The notes under the pieces: model-generated
The model's database searches: none
What the model was told of the DNA's origin: nothing
What the model saw: only the letters and a program-made list of their open reading frames with translations
Shown: in pieces, positions 1 to 12,500 of the stretch
How positions within the stretch are numbered: position 1 is the stretch's first letter
Layout: every line of letters starts with the position of its first letter
Position numbers and translations under genes: made by a program
NCBI RefSeq assembly: GCF_025698545.1
Contig: NC_068567.1
Location: forward strand, 3,348,001-3,412,000
Length of the DNA: 64,000 nt
Direction: 5' to 3'
Origin: Gossypium raimondii
Lineage: Eukaryota > Streptophyta > Magnoliopsida > Malvales > Malvaceae

Positions 1-2059
1 CTTGAGCCAATAAGTTCGAAGAAAACTACGTTGACGCACGTTCCCACAACATTGCAATGGTCCACACCAAAGCGTGGGTTGTGTTTCACAAGTGGTTGAG
101 ACACATTTTTTTACGAGGGTCGTACATACAGTTGGAAAAACTTAAGCCAAAGCTATCTATGTGTTTGCACAACGTATATTAATGTCGACGAATATCTTTT
201 TACTGATTCATGCCAAGGTATTGTATTAATACATATAAGTCTCCGGTTTCATTTCGATGGGCTCCATTACACATGGTTTTGCTACTTGACCTTTCCATAT
301 TAAGCATTACTATAGCATTTTTTGTTTAGGATTGGATAAGGAAAACTTGCACAAAAGAAAAGAAAATTAGATATATCACTCACTATAAACTTTTATTTAA
401 TTGGTATTTCTGTTATATATAAATCCGACTTTATTTTATTCATTTCGTAAATGTTTGCAGGATTAGATGAAAGTCATTGCCATAAAGAATACAAGTATTG
501 TTATATGCTTTGTGTGGATGCTTTCGGAAGCAATTGTTCATCATCAACATCATGTCCTGATGGATATGAATACTCGGATGAAAGAGATATGTGCATGCGC
601 ATATCCTATGATCCATCATTCTTTTCGAAGAAAAATTCACAGAAACTTTCGATCATTATAGGTATGTGTTAATTTTATTTTTCTTTTATTTTTTAATGAC
701 AGAAAGAGATATGGCTTCAATAAATTTACGATTTTATACTAAAATCGCTATGCCAAGTTAAAACTCAAGCCATGCATGGTTATTTATTTAGTAATATGAA
801 TCATGTTACTGTATATTTTTAAGTTTTTTCTTAACAATATTATATTTCCCATTATATGCATAGGTTGCAGCACTAGCATTGGGACGGTATTTGCTCTGCT
901 TGGTACATGGCGTTTGTACAAAGTTCTAGAAAGAAGAAAAGATATCAAATTGAAGCATAAATACTTTAAGCGGAACGGAGGTTTACTACTGCAACAACGA
1001 TTCTCCAACAATGATGGTAATGTTGAGAACATACATGTGTTTGCTTCAAATGTGTTAGAAAAGGCGACAGATTACTATAATGATAATCGAATTCTTGGTC
1101 GAGGCGGCCAAGGAACTGTTTATAAAGGAATGTTAACGGATGGAAGCATTGTGGCGATTAAAAAACCTATATTGATGGAAGAGAAGATATTAGATGAAAA
1201 GAATCTTGAACAATTCATAAATGAGGTGATACTTTTATCACAAATTAACCATAGAAATGTGGTCAAGCTTTTAGGATGTTGCCTAGAAACAAAAGTTCCT
1301 TTGTTGGTTTATGAGTTCATCTCAAATGGAACACTGTATCAACTCATTCATGAGCCGAATGAAGAGTTTCCTTTGAACTGGGAAATGCGTTTACGAATTA
1401 CAAGTGAAATCGCTAATGCTTTATCCTACTTGCATTCAGCTGCTTCCGTTCCTATTTATCACCGAGACATCAAATCTAGCAACATACTTTTGGATGATAA
1501 ATACAGAGCAAAGGTGTCGGATTTCGGAACTTCTAAATCAATTGCCTTGGAGAAAACTCATGTAACCACTCGAGTACAAGGAACTTTCGGATACTTAGAT
1601 CCCGAGTATTTTCGATCAAGTCAATTTACTGAAAAGAGTGATGTATATAGTTTTGGAGTTGTTCTTGTTGAAGTCTTAACAGGACAAAAACCCGTTTTCT
1701 CAACACAATCGGAGGATGAAGTGAGAAGCTTGGTGGCCCTTTTTCTACTTTCAATGCAGAATGATTCGTTATTTGAGGTTCTTGATCGAACTGTTAAGGA
1801 CGGTCCAAAAACAGAGATCGAAGCATTTGCTAAGCTAGCAAAAAGATGCTTGAATCTTAACGGAAAGAAAAGACCTACCATGAAACAAGTTGCATTGGAG
1901 CTGGAATGGATTAGATCACCAGCAGAAGCTGATGCCATCGAACAATGTGCCGTTGAAGATTCTGATATAGATGATCCGATTGAACTTTCAGCTACGGATT
2001 CCTGTTCAACGTCTGGTTTAATTCTGAATGATAGTGTAACTTTGACATTAGATGCATAG
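1..2059 (+). CDS. WAK-like receptor kinase, 3' part of gene; ectodomain exon carries a stop
   Basis: Single-pass receptor kinase of the wall-associated-kinase-like family, which in plants senses pectin or pathogen cues at the cell surface. The window opens inside the ectodomain exon (1-217, frame 1: THVPTTLQW, then C-rich sequence ending in DSCQ). Exon 461-661 holds a Cys-rich EGF-like stretch ([12 protein letters not shown]...CPDGYE). Exon 864-2059 holds a membrane/juxtamembrane part and a complete kinase: [11 protein letters not shown] loop, VAIKKP lysine, [13 protein letters not shown] catalytic loop (RD type), DFGTSKS, DPEY and the GQKP segment, then an acidic tail ending at TAG 2057-2059. 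Donor and acceptor phases join cleanly (ATAG/GTATGT at 661/662, TATAG/GTTGC at 863/864). One in-frame TGA at 97-99 interrupts the ectodomain; the rest of frame 1 is open. So the gene is either a very young pseudogene or an allele with a truncated receptor. The start lies outside the window. Family call secure; functional status uncertain. Confidence 0.78.
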
Positions 2060-2762
2060 TCATGCTTGTCGGAACCCGAGTGGGTTCAATCGAGGAAAAA
2101 ATAATGTGTTGATAGATTGGAGGTACACTTACCGTGATCCGTTTTCATTTGGAGGTTGGGTATCCTGATGGGGATTGCAGGACTGGTATGCCATTTTGGA
2201 TTATACTACTTTTCTTGGTTTCAGATGTGTAAGCTGCTTCATTTTACTTGTATGCTTTCGTTTGCACCCTTTGTTGCAAGAGTTCGATATATATAAGTTG
2301 AACAAATTTAATTTGCACTTTGAATGGATTAAACTTGTCGATGGTGAAAAGTGTGAAACATTTGGTAGAATAGCTTCCCAACTCGAATGTAGGATAGCAA
2401 AAGCTATGGAGTTCTATGTTTTCAAAAGAAATCTCCATTAACATGAAAGATGTATTTGATGCATGTATCTAACACACACAAACATATATATATATATTTA
2501 TATGGATTTGTGGTATAATCTTCCAAATATATGCAAATGCTTAGAAATATTGAGTATATTAATGTAAGGCACTCTCTTAACCCGAGTTCAAGTAATATCT
2601 GCTTTTATAACTAAAAGTAATTGAACATATAAAACACAAAAAATACATTATATATATTGATTATTTTTGTTAGTTCATAAAAAAATAACATTGTTAGCAT
2701 ATTGGAGTAATTTGTAAAACGTTTGAAAAGTACCAAATCAAATCGCTATCTGCCTACAAAAA
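2060..2762. other. WAKL 3' flank and AT-rich spacer
   Basis: The first roughly 380 bases probably include the 3' untranslated region of the upstream WAKL gene. After about 2450 the sequence is simple AT-rich DNA with a short TA run near 2485. I see no gene; the open frame at 2175-2441 has no recognisable domain. Confidence 0.4.
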
Positions 2763-3024
2763 AGATGTAGCGGCCAGACTTCCGAGTTCAGTGGTTGTTA
2801 TTCCCTAATTTCTGGAAATCTCATTTCCTATACGGCAAGCGCCGCGAAGGTTATTAATCCAGGGAGAAAGAGATGCACATCTGCTTTCATAACTTACATT
2901 GACTTCCGTATGTCACGGTCTAAGGATGTTTCTACAGCGGATACTGTAAATTTCTCCGATATAAGCATCGATACGACGCATGTCCCTGCAGTTCTGGAGT
3001 GGAATCTATATGATTTGGAAGGTA
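2763..3024 (+). pseudogene. Orphan WAKL ectodomain exon fragment
   Basis: An open stretch reads as the second half of a WAK N-terminal (galacturonan-binding-like) domain: CYSLISGNL, then GRKRCTSAFITYIDF, then THVPAVLEW, followed by a plausible donor (GGAAG/GTACGT) at 3024-3025. The THVPAVLEW motif parallels THVPTTLQW at 34-60 and THVPATLQW at about 3723-3749, so this is a third, diverged paralogue reduced to one exon. No matching EGF or kinase exon follows before the next copy begins at about 3350. It is a relic of tandem duplication in this WAKL cluster. Confidence 0.6.
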
Positions 3025-3348
3025 CGTAACTGTTTACTTACTATCATCACTTCTACAAAAATTATTGTTGCAGCAATGCCTGGAATATATTGATAATATT
3101 ATGTATACTAAAATAAAGTGCTTAAATGAAAATATAGTATACATTAAATATCATTTTAATTAATTAATTATTGGTGATTCCTTGGTAAAAGCACTATAAA
3201 AGTAAAAATTGATTAACTTTTTAACACAAGGATCAAATTGCTCCTTGTCCAATGATTAATTTGTCTATTTTTTAGTAAATAAGTAAATGCTATCTGACTC
3301 TTAATATAAGGCTCTTTATGGTCGTGGTTTATTCTTTATCTTTATGCA

Positions 3349-5573
3349 GCCGCACAGTGCCTAGAAGGAACACTACCTTACTTGCAACTCGGTTGTGTTA
3401 GAAGATGTGGGAATTTTGATAGTCCATATCCATTTGGAATAGAAATCGGGTGTTACATGAATGAATGGTTTAGAGAGTAACTTACAATGAAACTATTGAC
3501 GGGCCAAAGCTTTATACGAGTAGCATCAACCTGCAATTGCTTAATGTTTCAGTTCTGCAAGGCACAGCTACCATCAACAATTCGATAACTTATTTCAATT
3601 GCCGAAAGGAAGATGGAGACACTGATGGAGACACTTATTTCAGTTCTGCTTTTATTGTTGACCACCGGTATCTTTATTCACTTAAGACAATAAATTCAAA
3701 CAGCAATGACACTTGGACAGTGACGCACGTTCCCGCAACACTGCAATGGGCCACACCAAAACGTGGGTTGTGTAAGTTTATAGGTGGTTTAAACCATTTT
3801 TGCAGCCAGGATCGTGAATACTGTTGGACAAGCTTGAGCCTAAGCTACCTATGTGTTTTCACTTGGGGTAACAATGGCAACATAAACATTTCTACTGATA
3901 TATGCAAAGGTATCGTATTATCTTCTTTCGTCAAAAAAGGAACTAGATATCTTTAAACCATAATTAAGATGTATTATATATGGATCTAACTTTGTTTTAT
4001 TCATTTAAGTTGCAGAATCAGGTGAACATTGCGATATAACATATAGGTATTGTTATATGCTTTGTATCGATTCTCTTGACAGCAATTGTTCTTCACAATC
4101 ATCATGTCCTCATGGATATGAACAAATGAAAAAGATATGTGCAAGCCATCCCATATAGTAGACTTTGCGACGGAAAAAATGTCTGAAAAATCACAGTATT
4201 TTCCGATAATTATAGGTATTTGTTAACTTCTTTCTTTTTATTTTCAATAATTTCTATCAATACTCGTAACTCTCCAGAACCGTTAAATAAGGTGATGATG
4301 TGTGTTTAAGAGTGCTCGAACTTACTTGCTCAAGTGACAATTAATTCGCTTTCTTATGAGTAGAAAATATGAATTATGTTACTTTATATTTAAAGTTTTT
4401 CTTATTTGATAAATTATTCTTCCCATAACATATAGGTTGCAGTGCTTGTATTGGGACAACATTTGCTGTAGTTGGTGCATGGTGTTTGCACAAAGTACTA
4501 AACAGAAGAAAGTATATCAAGTTGAAGCAAAAATACTTTAAACGGAATGGAGGCTTACTGCTGCAACAACAATTGTCCAACAATGGATGTAATGTAGAGA
4601 AAATACAGTTGTTTGCTTCAAATGAGTTGGAAAAGGCGACAGATCACTACAATGAGAATCGAATCCTTGGTCGAGGTGGCCAAGGAATTGTTTATAAAGG
4701 AATGCTAACGGATGGAAGCATTGTGGCAATTAAGAAGCCTAAATTGGTTGAAGAGAATATGTTGGATGAAATGAGGCTTGAACAGTTCATAATGAGGTGA
4801 TAATTTTATCACAAATTAACCATAGAAATGTGGTTAAGCTTTTAGGATGTTGCCTAGAAACAGAAGTTCCTTTGCTGGTTTATGAGTTCATCCCAAATGG
4901 AACACTGTATCAACTCGTTCATGAGCCAAATGAAGACTTCACATTGACAAGGGAAATGCGTTTACGAATTGCTGTGAAACTGCTAACGCCTTATCCTACT
5001 TGCATTCAGCTGCTTCCATCCCTATTTATCATCGAGACATCAAATCTAGCAACATACTTTTGGATGATAAATACAGAGCAAAGGTGTCTGATTTCGGAAC
5101 CTCGAAGTCAATTGCATTGGAGGAAACTCATGTAACTACTCGAGTACAAGGAACTTTTGGTTACTTAGATCCCGAGTATTTTCGATCAAACCAATTTACT
5201 GAAACGAGTGATGTATATAGTTTCGGAGTTGTTCTTGTTGAACTCTTGACAGGACAAAAACCCGTTTTTTCAACACAATCAGAGGAAGAAGTGAGAAGCT
5301 TGGTAACCTTTTTTCTGCTTTCAATGCAAAAGGATTCATTATTTGATGTTCTTGATCAAACTTTAATGTACGCTCCAGAAGAAAAGACCCACCATGAAAC
5401 AAGCTGCACTACAGCTGGAGTGGATTAGATCACCAGAAGAAGCTAATGCCATTGAACAATGCGCCGATGAAGATTCTGATATTGATGATGCGATCGAACT
5501 TTCAGCTACTGCTTCCTATTCAACGTCTGGTTTAATTTTAAACGATAGTGTAACTTTGACATTAGATGCCTAG
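3349..5573 (+). pseudogene. WAK-like receptor kinase pseudogene (second tandem copy)
   Basis: A full-length WAKL copy parallel to the one at 1-2059. The ectodomain exon (about 3349-3909) starts with a WAK N-terminal signature (RRCGNFDSPYPFGIEIGCY) and contains YFNCRKED and THVPATLQW. The EGF-like exon is about 4016-4215 (CDITYRYCYMLC). The kinase exon is 4436-5573 ([41 protein letters not shown]) and ends at TAG 5571-5573. It is broken: a frame change near 3475 in the ectodomain, a TAG pair just before 4160 in the EGF exon, single-base losses near 4792 and near 4970 in the kinase, and a loss of roughly 55 bases near 5370 in the C-lobe. Introns as well as exons resemble copy 1, so the duplication is fairly recent. 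Not expected to make a functional receptor. Confidence 0.85.
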
Positions 5574-6540
5574 TCAGATATGCCAGAATTTGAATAAAGA
5601 ATTAATGGTCCAACCGGTACCATAAAACCCGAGGAGGATTGAATCGATATAAAATCAGCTGAACTGATAAAAATTCGATTGAGTAAAAATTGATTAAAAT
5701 TTGTTTGAACCAGATTTAATTAGTTTAAATGTTTAATTTTGTTGTTATAATTTATAATAAGAATATTTATGTTTATATTATTATTTATTAATATTTATTT
5801 TTTACTTTTTTTTTTGGAAAAAGAAATTAGGCCATACCTAAATAAATAACGAAATTATTGTCTATTGTCTCCTAATCTATTCCATTTCCAGCTTCCTTGG
5901 CTTGACAATTTGTAACCCTGTTGTTATCTCTCTGAACATGACGGAATTTAACTTGCCAATCCTTTAATCAGCACCAATCATGGATCATTTTGATTTCATC
6001 TACATTATTCATTGCTGCTAAACCATTCTAAATAACATCAATTAACAGTACGTAATCACTTTCCAACTCTACTGGTTTAAACTTTTGAGTCCAAGCTAAA
6101 TTAACAGTTCAATCGATTAAACTAAAAATTAATAATCTAATCTATTTGACCACTTGTCTGATTCTTATAATATCATGCATAATCTTTATAAAATTAAAAT
6201 TAAAATTAATATCCAGGGACAATGGTTTTAACCCTCTTGTTATCATTCTCCTTCACCTAAAATGTACCCAAAAAATATTCTTTAAAATATAAATTTAGGT
6301 TAATTGATTTAAAATATTATATAATTTAAGTTTTTCTTTTATAAATAATAGAATAAAAGAATACCCAATTAGTGGTGGACTCATTCTCTGCTACTCAGCC
6401 CTATATTAATAAAAGTCTTTTGAGATTGGCCCAATAAATAAATAAAACAAGACCCATCCAGAAACACTGGAAAGCCCAACTCTTATAGGGCTCCAAATCT
6501 AGATCCGACCCGAACCGGGGTATCCAAATTGCCCCAGACC
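5574..6540. other. Spacer between the WAKL cluster and the RING gene
   Basis: AT-rich DNA. Two pieces (about 5595-5720 and 6080-6170) carry the AACCGG / TTGAATCGAT type words of a dispersed repeat, with a LINE-like RNase H fragment between them. From about 6420 to 6540 base composition rises toward the promoter and leader of the RING gene. No separate gene seen. Confidence 0.45.
5826..6095 (-). repeat. LINE-type RNase H domain fragment
   Basis: Read on the minus strand this stretch resembles the RNase H tail of plant non-LTR retrotransposons: VELESDYVLLIDVI, then VDEIKMIHDWC, a stop, and then WQVKFRHVQRDNNRVTNC followed by QAKEAG. The ESD element and the H-V-x-R-x-x-N-x-V-x-(D/N) block are the family hallmarks. 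No reverse transcriptase or poly-A tail is visible nearby, so this is a short, decayed piece. A domesticated RNase H-like gene fragment is the alternative. Confidence 0.55.
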
Positions 6541-6544
6541 CTGA

Positions 6545-9500
6545 AAATTGAATGAGGAACAAAAACAAAAGTTGCAGAGGCGAGGCGAGGCGTGAGACTT
6601 TCTCAGAAGCGTTGATGGCATTGCCTTCTTAGGGATTTCAAGGATTCAAATTCTTTGTATTTTAGGTCGATTTTTCCGATTCCAATCATCGCGAAATCAA
6701 AATCTGGTAACGATTTTTCCTTGATTTTGTTTTTGTTGCCTTTTGTGATGCTCTATTGTTTTGTTTTGTTTTATCTTCTTTTAATTCTTGATTATTCTTT
6801 TTTTTTAAATCACTCTCAATACTGGATTTTTTTTAAATGGTACGATTAATTATCTATAACGATATGGATTCTTTTTGTTTTATTAGTATAAGGTAATTCA
6901 AAGGAATTTATATTTAATATTATTAGAATTAGAATTTTCTTGAAATTTAACTAATATTTTTATTTTTAGGATTTATTTTATTTTATTGATAGATTATTTT
7001 ATTTTATTATGATCAAGCGACTATTTGAATAATTATTTCCTGGGTATAATAATTAAGAAAGGTTTGTTTTTCAAGGATTTATGCATCATAGTAACGATTA
7101 ATATAAATATTGTCTCTTTTTATTTTTCATTTATGCTTTTTGATCTTTCCTATCAAGTTTTAATTTTTTTCCCCTGTTTTGCATTCATTGTATAACACCA
7201 TGCTTCTTTGATTCCATCTTTTCTTGTTATGTGAATGTTTGGTGTGTTCAAAGTTTATATATTAAATGGGACCCGGTTTATGTAATTTTGAGCTATAGAT
7301 ATTGAGTGAGTTTGCTTCTGTAAGTAAGAAATCTTTATGAAAAACTTACTTTCGTCTGTTGTATAGTGCTGTAGCGTTAGTCATCAGCAAGACAATTTGA
7401 TGTCTTATATGTTTGGCAGATAACGTTGCTCTTATATTACTATCATGTAAAGATGAAGTTTCTAGCGAGTGATTGACTTATATGTTTGTTGTAATACAGA
7501 AAATGGAGGACATGGACATTGATTCAATAGTAGACATACCTGACACTCCTGACAGATTATCTTCACATCAAGTGAATGGAGGGAATTTTATTGACAAAGA
7601 AAGCAATTTATCAGTAGCTGGTCATGTGGGAGGTTCTAGTACCACAGGTGAAGAATCTTTGGATAGGCAAAGGGGCAGAGGTAGGCTGCTTCCCACGAAT
7701 GGGCACAATAGGAAGCATTATGTAAACCCTCTGAAGCTTTCTGGAAGTACTGATGAAATTGAGCGTCCGAAAAACACCATTTTCTTATCCCCACCAGAGT
7801 GCACTCAAGAAAATGCTCCTTTATTTAGGAAAACAGCAACGGCGAGAAGCCGAAATTGCCTTCGAGAGCAAGAGAAGGATAAAGGAAAGGCTCCTTGCTC
7901 TAAATTACCTTCTAAATCATCTGGATTCCAAGAAGATCACACCTTTCTAGATTTAGCTGAACAGAGAATGCACAATCAAATACCTGAAATGGAATTTCTA
8001 CAAAGTGCGTCTGAAAACTGCTTAACTGAAGGAAGAAAAGAAGGTCAGGTGCCAAGAAATGGTGGTTCTTACCTATCCAGAACTAGGTGCAAGGGAAAGG
8101 AAAAAGTTGAAGTTGAACTTAGAAGTATAGGTTCAGTTATGAGTAATGGAAAAGGGGTGGATCTTTCTCATGGTTCCCCACTTAGAGTAGAAAAGCAATT
8201 TCCTGCATCTCATCATTCTGTTGTCTCACCAAGAGCAGTTGGGAAAAGAAGATTGGTCCGAAATGGCTGCATCTCCCCCCATAATATAGCCATCAGGGCT
8301 AAACAAAACGAACAATCGCAAAGCAACTTTAGAGCTGAGCAAAATTTTGACAATGTGGTTAGCAGCAGTCCTTGTATGCTTAGCGAGATAGTTACTGAAG
8401 ATAATAATAGTGGTAAAGGAAAAAGAGTTTCCCATCCTCACACACCTAAGGAGCATGATATCAATTTTATTAATTTGTCTAGCAGGTAAATTTAAAGTGT
8501 TGCTCTCTAGCTTGATTTCCTTTCCTATTGTCTATTAGATGTTTCTTCCTATTATGTATTGGTTTCTTTTATTCTGTAAAAAACTTTTGCTAAAGAGACA
8601 AGTACAATCTCTACGAGAACCTTTGGAATAGCATGTGACAAAAAGGCTAGGTTTTTTTTTTTTTCATTCAGAATATATTATATTGATGTCAAGAGAATCT
8701 TGGTTGATTAATATTTATCTATCCTTAATTCTAGCTAAAAGGATCTGTACTATTAACTGTGTGCTTTTCCTGCTGCAGCCCTATGAGTAATAATGGAGAA
8801 GCTAGTGGTTTTGGTGATGTGAATAGAGATGCATGCTTTGAAGAAAAAGGTGGATGGAGAAGTACTCACAACTTTTCAAAGAATGTAGACGATGCAACTG
8901 GACATCATTTACATAGGTTTAATAATGTTGGATGTCAAGTGAGTCAACGAAATGATAATGGAGTTGTGAAAAGAAATAATGCTAGTAGAGGAAAGACCGT
9001 GATTCTATGTGATTCTCCTGAAATTTTTTACGCAACTGAGACAGCTCCTGTGGTCTCAAAAGTCGACCAAATAAGTGAATCTTCTCATGCAAACATGCTG
9101 CCTAAAAGGAAAATGAAACATGGATTAACCTCAAGAAATAATGGTGAAAGCTCTAGGGTCACTCGTAATGACTCAGACATTGTGTTTCTTGGTTCATCTA
9201 GGGAATCATCTAATTCAAGGTCATCTAGTTTTCATATTGCGGAACACCTGGATGTCTTGGATCTTGACAACTCACCTGAAATGAGAGGGATAAATGCCAA
9301 TAATGCGGACTCTGTGAATGATGAGGATGCAGAGGCTAAGGCTAGACAACTTGAAGCGGATGAAAAGTTGGCCCGGGAACTCCAAGAACAATTATATCAT
9401 GAGGTCCCTATGTTTTATGAGGCGATTTGATGCTTTTCTCCCTTCTTTAATTGTGACTTGGTTACTCACATGCCTTAGCTTTAAATGTTTAACAGATTGA

Positions 9501-12500
9501 TGAAAACATTGCATGGACACTTCAGCAGGAGGAAGATGCACTCCATCCTACTTTTCGGACTCTCCATGAGCCAGATCATGTTAGTAAGCTTGAATATGTT
9601 TCTTATTTTGAGTTGATGATAACTAGAGAGCCTACACTGACTGCATGAAATTGACTGTACATCATGAATTCCTTTATGGTTGAAGGTTTACTATAGCTGC
9701 TAGGTTTGTGTTTAAACTAGTTGAAACATGCCTGAATTGGATTTAGTAAAGTTGTCGCTATATCCCAGCGTGGGAAATGGTCCGGGTCATATACAAAATT
9801 TGATGTCAGTAAAGGTTCTTTAGTTCGTTATTATTTAAGTTTTTTGCATGTTTGATTCTGATAATTATTAAAAGCTGAGCTTGATTTAAAGTTATTTGAT
9901 TGAGCTTGTGAACACATTTATCATACTCGTCTTGAAACTCTAGTGCCTGCTAGCTTAGGTGGTAAAATTGGTTGTACCTAGGATTGGATTCTTTTTAGTC
10001 TTAGCACCTCAGAAGAATACCAAAATGTTTTAGTAAAAGGGGTATGAGATCCCACATCCCACAAAGAGAGCTTTGTCAAGACTCTTTGATGAAATGCCAC
10101 TACATTGAAGGAAACAATGGGCAAGCTTAGCGGTAGTGCAGCTCTCTATATGCGGCCATTTAAGTGACCAATTACTGTGGATCTTTTGTAGTGACCAAAA
10201 TTTTTTGGCTGTGCGCGTGATGTATGTCTGCTTTTATCTGGTTTGGCATATGCTTCTATTTACTGTCTGCACGTTAACTGTAAATCATGGGTTTTGTACT
10301 CGAATAATGTAATCTTGATATGTGGCATAAATCATTGTTTGCATGTTGAGACTCAAGTGCTCATCAGCATCTTTGATTTTTTTTTTTTTTTGCGCATTGA
10401 TAATTAAATTAATCTTGGTATCTTGTCTATTCTAGTACCAACACATTCAATCTTGTGTTTGCCAATTATTTTGGTTGGTTCCTAAGCGGTTATTTGTCCC
10501 TCGGTTTCATTTATAATATTAAAAGTTATGTTTTCTTGATCATTGCACGTTGTATTTTAAGTTTTGAACTTTCTTTGACACCAATATCCCTTCCTTGCAG
10601 GTTTTATTTTATGGCCACTATATATAATGTTAAATAAATATCTTTTTTCGTGTTATGTACTTTGTATTCATTTTTCTTCAACCATATGAAGTTGATATTT
10701 TTCTTTTTGGATTTGTATAAGTTCATTCTGTAATATTATTCTTTACTTCTTTTGCAGAGAGTCTCAACAAGGCAGTCTCGTATGCAGCCTCCATTGCGGA
10801 ACTTTCAGAATTCTTCAAATAGGAGAGGAGTGCAGACTCATTTCCCTACTTCGGCTAGAGTTTCAAGGTTAAGGAATCGAATATTGAATCAACCTCGGAT
10901 GGCACCATCTAGGACAAGGAATTTTCAATTTCCTTTAGACATGGACTTAGATATGGTAAAACTCCCCCTTTTGGCGTATCCTATATTTCCCATTTTTCTT
11001 TGTTTTCGATAATAACTGATTTATGGATTCCGGATACAGAGACTTGATATACTGGAAGCCATGGAGGCTGCAATTGGAGATTCTGATGACATGGGAATGG
11101 CTAGTCACATCTTCCAAATTCAGCGTGATTTTAATGAGTAAGAATTTCTCTATTATAGTTATTTTTAGAACTGGATATGTGTGGACCATATTGAATGATC
11201 GTATCATGCATTTGGTACACCATTTAGTTAGAAGTTGCAATGATGCCGTTGTTTGCTGGAATGGCAAATGTATGGTCTGCATAAGCTAAATGCAGTCTTG
11301 ACACTTAATGCAGAATTTTTTATGAAAAGTTATCCAGATTTGGCTCCACTATGGTATTGCTGTAAAATTGGTTATTAGAACCCACATTTCATGTTGCCTA
11401 TGTAGTTGGATGCCTTTCTGTTTTGATTGAATATATCTATTGCATATGGAATAATTGCCCACTTAGAGTGGTTCTCCATTATTGGCTCTGACATGGTGAA
11501 AATAAAGATGATTTTAGTTTAAAGTCTTGCAACTATGTAGAGGTTGGAAACATTGATTACACTTGAAATAAACAACTATACTTTGATTCTGGGTGATGTT
11601 TCTATCATGGTAACTAGCAAATCAAATAACACCTTACAACAGGTCAAGTAATAACATCCAAAATGGTTCACAACCCTCTGTGTAAAGTCATCTCAGCTTC
11701 ATTCTGATCGTGTGTAGACCAACCAATTTTTTTAAACTAGCACCCTTGAAAGAAACTATAACGTGGTTTTGTAGAATATCATTGTCATTTTGTTTTGTTT
11801 ATGGTGTCCCGGATTGGTATAAAGTAACTAATGAGCTTTCCATAGCTTTTAATTTCAATAATTCATCTTTATCTCCTGTAATTTATCTTTCCTTATGTTT
11901 TATCACACTTTTGTTTACCCAAATTTCTTATATCTTGTCTACTTCCTGTTGTCTTGCAGAAATGATTACGAAATGCTGTTGGCCCTTGATGATAACAATC
12001 ATCAGCATGGTGGTGCATCTATTAATCAGATTAACAGTTTGCCACTTTCCAAAGTACAGGTATATATGTGAGAAAACACCATATAGATAGGTGTTTTAAC
12101 TTTTGTTTTCTCATCTGTTTTCTTCGGAATACACTGTCCAATGCTTATGTTTTATTATCCAGATCTAATTGCTACTACTTTTTTTAATAAATGCAGACTG
12201 ATAATTTCGAAGAAGCTTGTGCCATATGCCTTGAAACTCCTGCCATTGGAGAAACCATTCGCCATCTTCCTTGTCTACATAAATTTCACAAGAATGTAAT
12301 GCCCTTCTTTATCTTGGCAATGCTACTTCGTCTTTCCGTTTTCACAGATTGCTTTCAATTTGCTTATCTCAGGATGTTAACAAATTTGTTTTCTTTATGT
12401 TTGTTTGTTATTTCGTCGATGTGGCAGTGTATCGATCCATGGCTGAGCAGGAAAACATCATGCCCGGTTTGCAAATCATCTATCACTTGAACAGGAGTGT

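Noticed and set aside
944-1010. ATG at 803 as the true start of a kinase-only protein
   Set aside because: It lies in the intron between the EGF and kinase exons; splice phases and the paralogue show the kinase exon starts at 864.
2175-2441. 88-codon open frame after WAKL copy 1
   Set aside because: No domain; position and composition fit a 3' untranslated region.
9940-10110. Possible SINE in an intron of the RING gene (TAGCTTAGGTGGTAAAATTG)
   Set aside because: A box-A-like word is present but no convincing box B or tail, so not called.
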